From the NCBI RefSeq assembly GCF_005280255.1, contig NZ_CP040018.1:2232001-2296000 (forward strand): a stretch of 64,000 nucleotides of DNA, written 5' to 3'. Positions 1-9,135 of the stretch are shown here, piece by piece (within the stretch, counting starts at the first letter, position 1; each line of letters begins with the position of its first letter). Under the pieces are notes generated by a model, which was given only the letters and a program-made list of their open reading frames with translations, was not told the origin of the DNA and did no database searches. Source of the stretch: Arthrobacter sp. 24S4-2. GTDB taxonomy: Bacteria; Actinomycetota; Actinomycetes; Actinomycetales; Micrococcaceae. The translations under genes and the position numbers were made by a program.

Positions 1-678
1 GCCGTGGCGCTCTGGCTCCGCTGGAACGTGGCGGAGACGCCGGAGTTCCAGGAACTCAAAGCCAGTGACGGAACCAAGAAGGTCCCGGTGGTCGAACTGT
101 TCCGCCAGTACAAGGCGAAGCTGGCCATCGGCGTGTGCACGTACCTGGTGGGCAACGCCGGCTTCTTCATCCTCACCACGTTCATGATCAGCTACGTCAC
201 CCGGGTCCTGGGCCTGCCGTCAACCGTGATCCTCACGGCCATGACCGTCGGCGCCGTGGCCCAGATGGTCATGACCGTGCTGGCCGGCCGCCTGGCCGAC
301 CGCTTCGGCGCGGCACGGGTGGGCATCATTGGCTACTCGATCTTCATTTCCTTGGCCTTCCCCATCTTCTGGCTCGTGGACAGCCGGGATCCGGGACTGA
401 TCGTCCTGGCCATGGTGCTGGCCTTCGGCCCCTGCGCCATCACGTACGCCATCATCGGCGCCCTGATCGACAGGCTCTTCCCGGCGGAGGTCAAGTACAC
501 CGGCATGGGGCTGTCCGCCAACCTGTCTGCCGTCGTGGCCGGGTTCATGCCGGCGCTGGCCACGGTCTTCCTCACCTTCTCCGGCAATGCGTCGTGGGGA
601 CCCGCTTCGCTCCTGGTGGTCATCGGCCTGATCTCGCTGGGCGGCGCCATCGCCACCTCAAAGGTGCGGGCCGCCTAG
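1..678 (+). CDS. MFS transporter, C-terminal part (5' end outside window)
   Basis: This is the C-terminal half of a major facilitator superfamily transporter of the metabolite:H+ symporter type. About 225 residues are present. They start in the central cytoplasmic loop (VAETPEFQEL, then a basic stretch and PVVELFRQYK, the usual beginning of the second half) and continue through about six hydrophobic segments. The loop motif GRLADRFGAARVG is the typical MFS signature between the second and third helices of a half. The reading frame is open from base 1, so the start lies upstream. It converges on the amidohydrolase gene that follows. The substrate cannot be told from this part; the neighbours suggest a small organic acid or amino compound. 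Confidence 0.85.
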   Translation, partial: AVALWLRWNVAETPEFQELKASDGTKKVPVVELFRQYKAKLAIGVCTYLVGNAGFFILTTFMISYVTRVLGLPSTVILTAMTVGAVAQMVMTVLAGRLADRFGAARVGIIGYSIFISLAFPIFWLVDSRDPGLIVLAMVLAFGPCAITYAIIGALIDRLFPAEVKYTGMGLSANLSAVVAGFMPALATVFLTFSGNASWGPASLLVVIGLISLGGAIATSKVRAA

Positions 679-705
679 CCCGGGCATCCCGGTCAGGCGC
701 CCAGC

Positions 706-2289
706 TCAGGCGTCCCGCCGGTATCGCACAGCCCCGCCGGTGACGGTCATGTGGACCTTGGTGTCCCTGACCCCGGCGGGGTCAGCTGTGAAAATATCCG
801 TTCCGAGCACCGCGAAGTCGGCGAGCGTTCCGGGGGCCAGAGTGCCCTTGAGCGACTCCTCGCCGGAGGCAAGCGCCGGGGCCGCGCAGTACGCGTGCAA
901 CGCCTCCGCCAGTGAGATGCGCTCCTGCGGTTCCCAGCCGCCGTCGGGCTCCCCGGCCGCGGTGGTCCGCGTCATGGCGGCATGCAGGCCGTGGAACGGG
1001 TTGGGGACCTCCACGGGGGAGTCGGAGCCGAAGGCCACCGTGGCCCCGGCATCGAGCAGGCTCCGCCAGGCGTAGGACGCCAGGCCCCGGCCCTCAACCA
1101 TGCCCAGAATGGGCAGATCGCTGGGGCAGTGCTGCGGCTGCATGGACGCCACCACACCCAGTTCCGCCACCCGCAGGACATCCGCGGGCTGCAGAAACTG
1201 CACATGCTCAATCCGGTGCCGCAGGCCGTTCCGCCTGGTGGTATCCCGAATCGCGGCCAAGGCGTCCAGGACCAGGGTGTTGGCGCGGTCGCCAATGGCA
1301 TGGACCGCGACGGCGATGCCTGCCTCCGCCGCCTGGCTGGCCAGCGCCAGCAGCTCAGGATAGGCCGTCACCTCCACCCCGTGGCCGGTGCCGCCCGGAA
1401 AGGGATGGCTCATGTGGCACGTGTGTGATCCCGCCGCGCCGTCGGCAAAGATCTTCACGGCGCCGTGCCGGATCCAGCTGTCTCCTTGGCCGGTCCGGAC
1501 GCCGGCCTCGATCGAGGCCTCAAGGTCGTCCTGGGGCAGCAACTTGTGGACGCGCAGGGCCAGCCCTTCCTCCTCGCGCAGGGTTCGGTAGGCGGCCAAG
1601 GCATCAGCGCCGTCGATATCGTGGACGCCGGTGATGCCCAAGGACAGCAGGTACCGCTGCGCCTCCTTCAGCTGTTCCGGAAGGTTTCCGGAGACCCCCG
1701 ACGCCGCCAGTTTCCGCACCGGGTAGACGGCGCTTTCCCGCAGGATCCCGGTTGCCTCACGGGCGGCGTCGCGGACTATTTCCCCGCCCGCCGGGTGGGG
1801 TGTGTCCCGGGTGATGCCCAGCAGTTGCAATGCCTGCGAGTTGGCCCAGACCGTGTGGCCGTCAGCGCTGGTGAGGGACACAGGATTGCCCGGGCAGACC
1901 GCGTCCAGGCTGGTCCTGTCCGGCTGCACCGGAACCTGCCATTTGTTGAAATCCCACCAACCGCCCAGGATCCACTCGCCTGCCCGGTAGCGCGGCAGAA
2001 CGGCGCTGACGCCGGCCAGTGCTTCGGCCAGGCTGCCCGCGCCCCGCAGATCCACCTCGTGCATGGACCGGGCCAGGCTGGCGGTGTGGATGTGGGCGTC
2101 GGTCATACCAGGAATCACGACGGCGTTGCCCAGGTCCACGGTGTTGGTTCCCGCGGGTGCGTGGGCACGGAGTTCGGCCGCCGGGCCGGCTGCCAGGATG
2201 ACGCCGTCCGCCACCAGCAGGGCTTCGGCGCAGGGCTGGGCCGGGTTGAGGGTATGGAAGATCGCATTGGCAAAGAGGGTGGGGGTCAC
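706..2289 (-). CDS. YtcJ-like metal-dependent amidohydrolase
   Basis: Cytoplasmic amidohydrolase-3 family protein of about 527 residues. The N-terminal beta-sandwich (TLFANAIFHTLNP) leads into the metal-binding HxH motif in MTDAHIHTASLARS. Later conserved pieces are ADGHTVWANS, FADGAAGSHT, AVHAIGDRAN, RIEHVQF and AFGSDSPVEVPNPF, the last carrying the catalytic Asp. Members hydrolyse amide or imide bonds, and the exact substrate is usually unknown. A GTG at 2289 is preferred because family members start with TPTLFANA; an ATG at 2385 with an AAGG five bases ahead is an alternative and adds 32 low-complexity residues. It diverges from the peptide ABC operon across a palindromic operator, which suggests shared control. 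Confidence 0.85.
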   Translation of the reverse strand: MTPTLFANAIFHTLNPAQPCAEALLVADGVILAAGPAAELRAHAPAGTNTVDLGNAVVIPGMTDAHIHTASLARSMHEVDLRGAGSLAEALAGVSAVLPRYRAGEWILGGWWDFNKWQVPVQPDRTSLDAVCPGNPVSLTSADGHTVWANSQALQLLGITRDTPHPAGGEIVRDAAREATGILRESAVYPVRKLAASGVSGNLPEQLKEAQRYLLSLGITGVHDIDGADALAAYRTLREEEGLALRVHKLLPQDDLEASIEAGVRTGQGDSWIRHGAVKIFADGAAGSHTCHMSHPFPGGTGHGVEVTAYPELLALASQAAEAGIAVAVHAIGDRANTLVLDALAAIRDTTRRNGLRHRIEHVQFLQPADVLRVAELGVVASMQPQHCPSDLPILGMVEGRGLASYAWRSLLDAGATVAFGSDSPVEVPNPFHGLHAAMTRTTAAGEPDGGWEPQERISLAEALHAYCAAPALASGEESLKGTLAPGTLADFAVLGTDIFTADPAGVRDTKVHMTVTGGAVRYRRDA

Positions 2290-2425
2290 CGGAACAGGGT
2301 AAGGGTGCCGCGGGCGCTTTCCCGCCACCGGGTCCGCAACAAACGAGTCATATCCCGGCGCCCTTGGCGCTGGTCCCGCCCGCATCGAAGCCTTGGTCCC
2401 GCTGGGGCCGCGGAATCCCGCGCTC

Positions 2426-2494
2426 CATGCCCGGACGGCATGGCATCTGTAAATAATGAGTCTTAGACGTTCTGAGATGCCGGTCACATACTCG
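2426..2494. promoter_or_regulatory. Palindromic operator/promoter module, copy 1
   Basis: A perfect inverted repeat CATGCC-N5-GGCATG lies at 2426-2442. It is followed by an AT-rich stretch (AAATAAT, possible -10) and, 42 bases beyond the palindrome, by TCACATACTCG at 2484-2494. The same palindrome and the same trailing motif at the same spacing occur at 7750-7818. The module sits between the divergent amidohydrolase and ABC transporter genes. The cognate regulator is not visible in the window. Confidence 0.7.
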
Positions 2495-2566
2495 ATTCTG
2501 CAGGTGTCCGCCGCCGCCTCACACCGCGGCTCCTGCGCTCGCATCGGACCAATCTAAGGACCCCTC

Positions 2567-4183
2567 GTGATTCAGACTTTCCCGCCCACCGCAGGCACTG
2601 CGGCCCGGCGCGGCCGCAGGCTCGCACCGTTGGCCGCCGCTGCCGTGGCCATCGCCGTCGCCGCCACCGGCTGCACCACGGGCAGCGCTCCTACCGGTTC
2701 CACCGCCGCCGGGCAGGCTTCCACCGACACCATCCGGACCGTGGTCAACGCCGACCCCACCAGTTTTGCTCCGGTAGAGGTCCGCAACGCCGACGACTAC
2801 GGCATCAACCGCCTCCTGTTCTCCACATTGGTACGCCGCGACGAGAACAACAAGATCGTGCCGGACCTCGCCACCAAGTGGGACATCACCCCTACGCAGG
2901 GCACGTTCACGATCCGAAGCGGTGCCACCTGCTCGGACGGTACGCCCATCACCGCAGGCGTGGTAGCGGAATCGCTCAAGGTGTTCGCGTCCCCGGACAG
3001 CAAATCCAGCTTCCGTCCGCTCGTCCTGGGCGAGGGGCCCGCGATCGTCACGGCCGATGACGCCGCCGGTACCGTCACCGTGAAGCTGGCGCAGCCGTGG
3101 ACTGACCTCCTTCAGGGCCTGAGCCTGCACGCCACCGGCATCGTCTGCCCTGCCGGCCTCAAAGACCCCAAGGCGCTGACCGCGGGGGACATCCCCGGGG
3201 CGTTCTCCGGGCCGTACACCCTGACCAAAAAGCAGCACGGCGTGGCCTACACGTTCACGCTCCGTGAGGACTACAAGGCCTGGCCTGAATACCAGACCGA
3301 AATCTCGGGTACCCCGGCCAGGACCATCGAGGCCAGCGTCAACGCCAACGCCAGCGCTGTGTCCAACGAACTCCTCACCGGCACCAAGGACCTTGCCACC
3401 ATCCGAGGCAAGGACGCCACCCGTTTCGACGGCAACAAGGACTTCAGCACTCAAGTGATTCCGCAGGGCAGCCTGTACATGATGTTCAACGAGCGCCCCG
3501 GCCACCCCTTCACCGACCCGGCGCTGCGTAGGGCCGTTGCCCAGGCCTTGGATTCCACGGCCTTCAACCAGGCGACCTCCGGTGGCCTCGGCGAGCTCTA
3601 CTCGTCCTTCGCCCACCCGGGCGTGCCGTGCTCCAACAAGGACGCTGGACTGCTCATCAAGTCAGACCCCGCCGCGGCGAAGGCCACCCTGACCGGCGTC
3701 AAGATCCGCATGGTGGGGGCACAGGTCTTCGGCCCCAACGGCGCCGCCAACACCTACGTCGCCGAGGCACTCCGGTCCGCCGGTGCCGACATTGAACTGC
3801 GCAACGTGGACCTGGCCACCTGGAGCACTGACCTGACCCAGAAGCTGGACACCTGGGACATCACCGTGATGGGCGGCATCAACGCCGGCGGCACCATGTA
3901 CGGGGCGCTCTCCACAGTCATCGGAACTCCGGTGGAAAAGGGCGGCCTTAACTGGGGCGGCCTGGAGAACCAGCCCGTCCTGGACCTCGTGTCCAAGGCC
4001 ATGACCCAGACAGATGACACCGAGCGTTGCGGGACCTACCAGGAAGCCCAGAAGCTCATGATCAGCGAGGCCCATGTGATCCCGCTGGCTAGCCTGCCCT
4101 CCCAGGTGACCATCCGTTCCGGCTTCGCCATGCACACCATGAATGGCCAGCCGGACGAGAGCACCATGCGGATCACGAAGTAG
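2567..4183 (+). CDS. Peptide/nickel-type ABC transporter substrate-binding lipoprotein
   Basis: Family 5 extracellular solute-binding protein, 538 residues. It begins with a basic n-region (RRGRRLAPL), a hydrophobic core and a lipobox ending AATGC, so it is probably a lipoprotein anchored outside the membrane. VNADPTSFAPVEVRNADDYG and the later YMMFNERPGHPFTDPALRRA are typical of DppA/OppA proteins, which bind di- or oligopeptides and related compounds. The start is GTG at 2567 with AAGGA six bases ahead. It is the first gene of a four-gene transporter operon and is controlled by the operator module upstream. The ligand is not determinable; the flanking amidohydrolases suggest an amide-bonded substrate. 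Confidence 0.92.
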   Translation: MIQTFPPTAGTAARRGRRLAPLAAAAVAIAVAATGCTTGSAPTGSTAAGQASTDTIRTVVNADPTSFAPVEVRNADDYGINRLLFSTLVRRDENNKIVPDLATKWDITPTQGTFTIRSGATCSDGTPITAGVVAESLKVFASPDSKSSFRPLVLGEGPAIVTADDAAGTVTVKLAQPWTDLLQGLSLHATGIVCPAGLKDPKALTAGDIPGAFSGPYTLTKKQHGVAYTFTLREDYKAWPEYQTEISGTPARTIEASVNANASAVSNELLTGTKDLATIRGKDATRFDGNKDFSTQVIPQGSLYMMFNERPGHPFTDPALRRAVAQALDSTAFNQATSGGLGELYSSFAHPGVPCSNKDAGLLIKSDPAAAKATLTGVKIRMVGAQVFGPNGAANTYVAEALRSAGADIELRNVDLATWSTDLTQKLDTWDITVMGGINAGGTMYGALSTVIGTPVEKGGLNWGGLENQPVLDLVSKAMTQTDDTERCGTYQEAQKLMISEAHVIPLASLPSQVTIRSGFAMHTMNGQPDESTMRITK

Positions 4184-4197
4184 CCCGGTTACCAGCC

Positions 4198-5229
4198 ATG
4201 ACTGCTCCAAGCATTGCTGAAGCTTCCCGCACTCCCGGCGCAGGTGCCGGGAGTGCGGGGAGCCGCTACCTCCGCCACCGATGGGTGGGATTCTCGCTGC
4301 GCCGGCTCGGCGGGCTGCTGCTCTCCTTCGCCGTCCTGGTGACGGTGACGTTCCTGATTGTCCCGCTGATCCCCGGGGACCCGGCCGTCATCGCCGCCGG
4401 TGAAGGCGCCAACCCCGCCCAGATCGCCGCCGTTCGGGCAGAGCTGGGCCTCGACCTGCCCCTGCTCACGCAGTTCCTGAACTACGCCTCAGGCGTCCTG
4501 CGCCTGGACATGGGAGCCTCGTTTATCAGCGGCGAAAGCGTATCTGCCCTGATCTTCACGCGGTTCCCGTTCACCGCGGAGATCGCACTCCTGGCCATTG
4601 TGCTGGTGCTGGCCATTGCCGTGCCGCTGGGAATGGCGGTGGCCATCCTGACCCGCGGCGGCCGGAACAGATGGCTGGACGCAGGCTTCAACTTCGTCAC
4701 CAGCCTGATCTACTCCGTTCCCCAATATGTGGTGGCCACCCTGCTGGTGGTGGTCTTCGCCGTGACCCTTCGCTGGTTCCCTGCAGCCGGTGCGGCAACC
4801 CTGAACTCGCTGGTGTTGCCCACCGCGGCCCTGATGCTGGGGCCTGCGTGCGTGATCTCCCGGATCGTGCGGCGCGAAACAGCGGCGGTACTGGAGAAGG
4901 ACTACATCCGCACGGCGCACGGCTGGCGGCTCAGCGTGCTGCGGACCAACGCACGCTACGTCCTGCCCAACCTGGTGACCACCACGCTGACCCTTTCGGG
5001 CCTGATCCTGGCCGCCCAGCTGGGCGGCGCCGTGGTGATCGAAACCGTGTTCGCCTGGCCCGGACTGGGGCAGGGAATCGTCAACGCGATCCTGCAGCGC
5101 GACTACCCCGTGATCCGGGGCATCATCCTGGTCCTCGGGCTGCTGGCCACCCTCATCATCATCCTGGTGGACCTGATTCTGGCCATCATCGACCCCCGCA
5201 ACCTCGGAGGAACCACCTATGACGTCTAG
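4198..5229 (+). CDS. DppB-type ABC transporter permease
   Basis: Inner-membrane permease of 343 residues with about six transmembrane segments. After a Gly/Ala-rich cytoplasmic N-terminus comes the conserved first helix (FSLRRLGGLLLSFAVLVTVT) and then the DppB motif LIPGDPAV. The binding-protein-dependent transport signature (EAA loop) is around RTAHGWRLSVLRTNARYVLPN. The gene starts 14 bases after the binding-protein stop and its end overlaps the next gene by 11 bases, which implies translational coupling. It pairs with the permease half of the next protein to form the membrane channel. Confidence 0.92.
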   Translation: MTAPSIAEASRTPGAGAGSAGSRYLRHRWVGFSLRRLGGLLLSFAVLVTVTFLIVPLIPGDPAVIAAGEGANPAQIAAVRAELGLDLPLLTQFLNYASGVLRLDMGASFISGESVSALIFTRFPFTAEIALLAIVLVLAIAVPLGMAVAILTRGGRNRWLDAGFNFVTSLIYSVPQYVVATLLVVVFAVTLRWFPAAGAATLNSLVLPTAALMLGPACVISRIVRRETAAVLEKDYIRTAHGWRLSVLRTNARYVLPNLVTTTLTLSGLILAAQLGGAVVIETVFAWPGLGQGIVNAILQRDYPVIRGIILVLGLLATLIIILVDLILAIIDPRNLGGTTYDV

Positions 5230-6913
5230 GTTTAGGAGCCGGGAATTCTGGACTCCGGCCATAGTGACCGGCACCGTGCTGATGATCGCCCTGATCCTCA
5301 TTGCCGTCATTGCCCCGCTGACCCTGAAACAGGCAGCCGAGCAGCTCACCCCCAACGCAGCCCAGGGACCCAGTGCCGCGCACTGGCTGGGCACCGACGA
5401 CTTCGGCCGCGACCTGCTGGCGCGCGCACTGGTGGCCACCCGGCTGACCCTGCTCATGACGTCCGGGGCGGCAGCGATCACGGTGCTCGCGGGCGTCGTG
5501 ATTGGCCTGGTCATCTGGCTGTCCGGCCGGCGTGTCCGGGAGGTTGCCCTGCGCGTCCTGGAAACCGCAGTGGCCTACCCCAGCCTGATCTTCGCCCTGG
5601 TGATCGCCGCAGTGTTGGAACCTGGAGTTTCGTCGGCGGTCATTGCGATCGGGATCGCCGGGATTCCCGGCTTCGCCCGGATCACGGCCAACCTGGCCTC
5701 CTCCGTGTCCGGCAGCGAGTACGTGGTCACGGCCCGGCTCCTGGGCGTCAGCCCGGTCCGCATCGCCATACGGCACATGCTGCCGAACATGGCCGAGCCG
5801 CTGCTGATCCTCTCAGCCACCGTGTTCGCCCTTTCCCTGGTGGAGATCTCCGCACTGTCCTTCATTGGGCTCGGTGTGCAGTCCCCAGAGTATGACTTCG
5901 GCCGGCTCCTCAACGACAGCCTCGGCGCGCTGTACACGCAGCCGGTGGAGGCCGTTGGCCCGTCAATCATGATCGCGCTGACCGGCCTGTCAGTCATGCT
6001 GATCGGCGACGCCCTGGCCGCCCATGCCGACCCCAGGGCCAAGCGACGGTTCTTCCGCCGGGTCCTGCAGCGGAACCGCACCGTGAGCGTCCCGGCAGCG
6101 GACACAGCGCTGGTGCGGGTGGAGAACCTGCGCATCAGCATCCCGGGCCGCCATGAACTGGTGAAGGGCGTCTCCTTCGCCATCCACCCCGGCGAGGTGG
6201 TGGCGCTGGTGGGGGAGTCCGGCTCCGGAAAGTCACTCACCGCCATGGCCATTGCCGGCCTGCCTTCGGAGGACCTCGCCGTCGAGGCGCATCTGCTTCG
6301 CGTGGCCGACATGAACATGCTGGCCGAACCCAACCAGTCGCGGCTGGCCAAGGAAATCAGCATCGTCTACCAGGACCCCGGCACCACATTCAACCCGTCC
6401 CTGCGCATGGGGTCCCAGCTGACCGAGGTCCTGCGCACACATCTGGGCATGGGTGGCGCCAAGGCCCGGAAGATGATCACAGAGGCGCTCGCTGCCGTCA
6501 ACATCACCGAGCCGGCCAAGCGGCTCCGCCAGCACCCGCACGAGCTCTCCGGCGGCATGCGCCAACGGGCCATGATCGCCGCATCCATCGTCACCTCACC
6601 CCAGCTGATCGTGGCGGATGAGCCGACGACGGCGCTGGACGTCACCGTGCAGGCGGAAGTCCTGCGCCAGTTCCGGCGCATCCACCGCGAGCAGGGAACA
6701 GCGATGCTGTTCATCTCGCATGACCTTGGCGTGGTGGAGGCGCTCTGCGACACCATCCTGGTGATGAAGTCCGGCGAGATCGTGGAACGGCTGACGTCCG
6801 AACAGCTGGCCGCACGGAATGTCCACCACCCCTACACCAAGGCGCTGCTGGCCGCGATCCCCGTCCTGGATCTCGGCCGCACGCCGGTCCCCGCAGGAGC
6901 TGACACACCATGA
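5219..6913 (+). CDS. Fused DppC-type permease and DppD-type ATPase
   Basis: A single 564-residue protein holds what are usually two subunits. Residues 1 to about 275 are a DppC permease with GTDDFGRDLLARALVATR and six predicted helices. After a basic linker (RAKRRFFRRVLQRNR), residues from about 295 on are an ABC ATPase with Walker A GESGSGKS at about 332-339, signature LSGGMRQR and Walker B LIVADEPTTALD. No stop or frameshift separates the halves, so the fusion is real in this sequence. Such permease/ATP-binding fusions are known in actinobacterial peptide transporters. It overlaps DppB upstream and the second ATPase downstream (ATGA), so all four genes form one operon. Confidence 0.92.
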   Translation: MTSRFRSREFWTPAIVTGTVLMIALILIAVIAPLTLKQAAEQLTPNAAQGPSAAHWLGTDDFGRDLLARALVATRLTLLMTSGAAAITVLAGVVIGLVIWLSGRRVREVALRVLETAVAYPSLIFALVIAAVLEPGVSSAVIAIGIAGIPGFARITANLASSVSGSEYVVTARLLGVSPVRIAIRHMLPNMAEPLLILSATVFALSLVEISALSFIGLGVQSPEYDFGRLLNDSLGALYTQPVEAVGPSIMIALTGLSVMLIGDALAAHADPRAKRRFFRRVLQRNRTVSVPAADTALVRVENLRISIPGRHELVKGVSFAIHPGEVVALVGESGSGKSLTAMAIAGLPSEDLAVEAHLLRVADMNMLAEPNQSRLAKEISIVYQDPGTTFNPSLRMGSQLTEVLRTHLGMGGAKARKMITEALAAVNITEPAKRLRQHPHELSGGMRQRAMIAASIVTSPQLIVADEPTTALDVTVQAEVLRQFRRIHREQGTAMLFISHDLGVVEALCDTILVMKSGEIVERLTSEQLAARNVHHPYTKALLAAIPVLDLGRTPVPAGADTP

Positions 6914-7725
6914 ATCCACAAACCAACCTTGCCGTCACCGAGGCCGCGGCCGCCACAGGCACATTCGCCGCTGCGGTACGGCAGTTGAACGTCAGCTTTG
7001 GCTCCGCCCATGTCCTGAAGCACGTCACCCTGGCCGTTCCGTCAGGCCGGGTGGTTGGCCTGGTGGGCGAGTCGGGATCCGGGAAGTCCACGCTGGGCAA
7101 GACCCTGGTGGGGATCAACCGGCCCACCAGTGGCGAAGTGCTCATCGGCAACAAGGACTTCACCACGGTGCACGGCAAAGCCCGGCAGCAGATGCGCAGG
7201 GAGGTCCAGTACATTCCGCAGGACCCGTACTCCTCGCTCAGCCCGCGGCGCACCACGGGACAGACACTGGCCGAGGCCCTGGACCCGCGGGGAGCAGACC
7301 CCGTCAGGCACCGGGGCGCCATCGCCGCGGCACTGCAGCGCGTCAAGCTGGACCCGTCCGCGGCGGACAAATACCCGCACGAGTTCTCCGGCGGCCAGCG
7401 GCAACGGATCGCGATCGCACGCGCGCTGATGCTGGAGCCAAAGCTGGTAATTGCCGACGAGATCACGTCGGCACTGGACGTGTCCGTCCAGGCGGACATC
7501 ATCCGGCTGCTGCAAGGAATGCGCGGCACCGTGGACAGCGCCATGCTGTTCATCTCGCACAACCTGGCCGTGGTGCAGGAGGTCTGTGACGACGTGGTGG
7601 TGATGTTCCAGGGCCGCATCGTGGAGCAGGGCACCATCGACGCCGTGTACCGCGACCCGCAGCACGAGTACACGCGAAAGCTCCTGGCGTCCGTTCCCGG
7701 GTCGCCGGAATTCACACTGGACTGA
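6910..7725 (+). CDS. DppF-type peptide ABC transporter ATPase
   Basis: Cytoplasmic ATP-binding subunit of 271 residues. Walker A is GESGSGKST, the Q-loop is in YIPQDPYSSL, the signature is FSGGQRQR and Walker B is LVIADEITSALD. The C-terminus has the oligopeptide-transporter extension (IDAVYRDPQHEYTRKLLASVPG) typical of the OppF/DppF side of the pair. The start codon overlaps the stop of the fused permease-ATPase (ATGA). Together with the ATPase half of that fusion it gives the two nucleotide-binding domains needed. It is the last gene of the operon; the next gene has its own promoter module. Confidence 0.92.
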   Translation: MNPQTNLAVTEAAAATGTFAAAVRQLNVSFGSAHVLKHVTLAVPSGRVVGLVGESGSGKSTLGKTLVGINRPTSGEVLIGNKDFTTVHGKARQQMRREVQYIPQDPYSSLSPRRTTGQTLAEALDPRGADPVRHRGAIAAALQRVKLDPSAADKYPHEFSGGQRQRIAIARALMLEPKLVIADEITSALDVSVQADIIRLLQGMRGTVDSAMLFISHNLAVVQEVCDDVVVMFQGRIVEQGTIDAVYRDPQHEYTRKLLASVPGSPEFTLD

Positions 7726-7749
7726 CATTCCTCCCCGCCCGGGCCGCTC

Positions 7750-7818
7750 CATGCCGGAACGGCATGCAATTCCTGCAATATAGGTCATGGACGGCAGGTA
7801 GCCCAGCTCACATACTCG
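7750..7818. promoter_or_regulatory. Palindromic operator/promoter module, copy 2
   Basis: Perfect CATGCC-N5-GGCATG palindrome at 7750-7766, AATATA-like -10 candidate shortly after, and TCACATACTCG at 7808-7818, 42 bases from the palindrome exactly as at 2426-2494. It precedes the M20 amidohydrolase gene. An ATG inside the palindrome (7764) is in frame with that gene but lies within the promoter, so it is not the start. Confidence 0.7.
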
Positions 7819-7874
7819 AAGGAAGCCAAAACCACTTTTTAGTGGACAACCCGTTCATCCGAAGGGAACACCCC

Positions 7875-9101
7875 GTGTCCGTCGCCCGAATACTTGAAGA
7901 CGCCCGCGAACTCCACGGCGACATCGTGCAGTTGCGCCACGACCTCCACCGCCACCCCGAACTGGGCCTGGAACTGCCCCGCACCCAGGAGAAAGTGCTG
8001 GCGGCACTGTCCGACCTGCCGCTGGAAATCACGCTGGGCAAGGGCCTCACCTCAGTGGGCGCCGTCCTGCGCGGCACCGCCGGTGACCCGTCCGCCGTCG
8101 ACCGCCCCACTGTCCTGCTCCGCGCCGACATGGATGCTTTACCGCTGCAGGAGGAAACCGGCGTCGACTTCGCGTCCGAGACGCCGAACCGGATGCACGC
8201 CTGCGGCCACGACCTGCACACCTCCATGCTGGTGGGCGCCGCGCGGCTGCTGGCCGAGCGGCGGCACCAGCTGGCTGGCGACGTAGTCCTGATGTTCCAG
8301 CCGGCGGAGGAACAGCTGGCCGGGGCCCCAATGATGATCGAAGAAGGCATTCTCGAGTTGTCCGGCCGCCAGGCCGACGCGGCCTACGGGCTGCACGTTT
8401 TCAGCGCCGGCGGCAACACCGGCCGGTTCGAAACCAAGGCCGGAGTGATGATGTCCGCCGCGGACGCAGTCTTCGTCAAGGTCATCGGCCGGGGCGGGCA
8501 CGGCTCGGCGCCGCACCAGGCAAAGGATCCCGTCCCGGTGATGGCCGAAATGATCCTGGGCCTCCAGCACATGGTCACGCGACAGTTCAACGCCCACGAC
8601 CCCGTGGTGGTTTCCGTGGGCATGGTCAAGGCGGGTGAAGCCATCAACGTCATCCCGGACACCGCCGAATTCGGTGCCAGCTTGCGGATGTACTCGGACG
8701 AAGCCCGCACCAAGATGCAGTCGGCCATCCCGCGCCTGCTCAAGGGCATCGCATCAGCCCACGGACTCGACGTGGACATCAACTACCACGTGGGCGGACG
8801 CGTCACTGTCACTGACGCGGCCCACACCGCCTTCGCCGCCGAGCAGATCCATGAGCTCTTCGGCGCCGAACGCCACCATAGCCTGCCCGCCCCGCTAGGC
8901 GGGTCCGAGGACTTCGCCGACGTTCTGGCCCGGGTACCGGGCAGCTTCATCTGCCTGGACGCCACCCCGCTTGGCGGCGGCCCGGACGCAGCCTTCAACC
9001 ATTCACCCCGCGCCACGTTCGATGACAGCGTGCTGGTGGACGGAACCGCGCTGTACACCCAGCTCGCCCTAGCGCGGCTCGCCCAGCTCGCCGCCGCCTG
9101 A
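7875..9101 (+). CDS. M20 family metallo-amidohydrolase
   Basis: Cytoplasmic M20D-type amidohydrolase of 408 residues, the family of IAA-amino acid, hippurate and N-acyl-amino acid hydrolases. RHDLHRHPELGLELPRTQ is the family's N-terminal motif. MHACGHDLHTSML carries the metal-binding Cys-His-Asp-His set and QPAEEQLAG the catalytic Glu pair. A dimerisation (lid) domain follows GRGGHGSAPHQAKDPV, and GGSEDFADV near the end supplies the last ligand region. The GTG at 7875 has GAAGGGA seven bases ahead. It would release an acid and an amino compound from an imported amide. The shared operator links it to the ABC transporter. Confidence 0.9.
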   Translation: MSVARILEDARELHGDIVQLRHDLHRHPELGLELPRTQEKVLAALSDLPLEITLGKGLTSVGAVLRGTAGDPSAVDRPTVLLRADMDALPLQEETGVDFASETPNRMHACGHDLHTSMLVGAARLLAERRHQLAGDVVLMFQPAEEQLAGAPMMIEEGILELSGRQADAAYGLHVFSAGGNTGRFETKAGVMMSAADAVFVKVIGRGGHGSAPHQAKDPVPVMAEMILGLQHMVTRQFNAHDPVVVSVGMVKAGEAINVIPDTAEFGASLRMYSDEARTKMQSAIPRLLKGIASAHGLDVDINYHVGGRVTVTDAAHTAFAAEQIHELFGAERHHSLPAPLGGSEDFADVLARVPGSFICLDATPLGGGPDAAFNHSPRATFDDSVLVDGTALYTQLALARLAQLAAA

Positions 9102-9135
9102 CCCGGCCCTCCCGGCTCCCACCCAAGGAAACACC

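Noticed and set aside
1465..2466. 333-codon plus-strand frame opposite the amidohydrolase
   Set aside because: Antisense shadow with no recognisable domain.
7764..7874. ATG at 7764 as start of the M20 gene
   Set aside because: It lies inside the palindromic operator; GTG 7875 has a ribosome-binding site and the family N-terminus.
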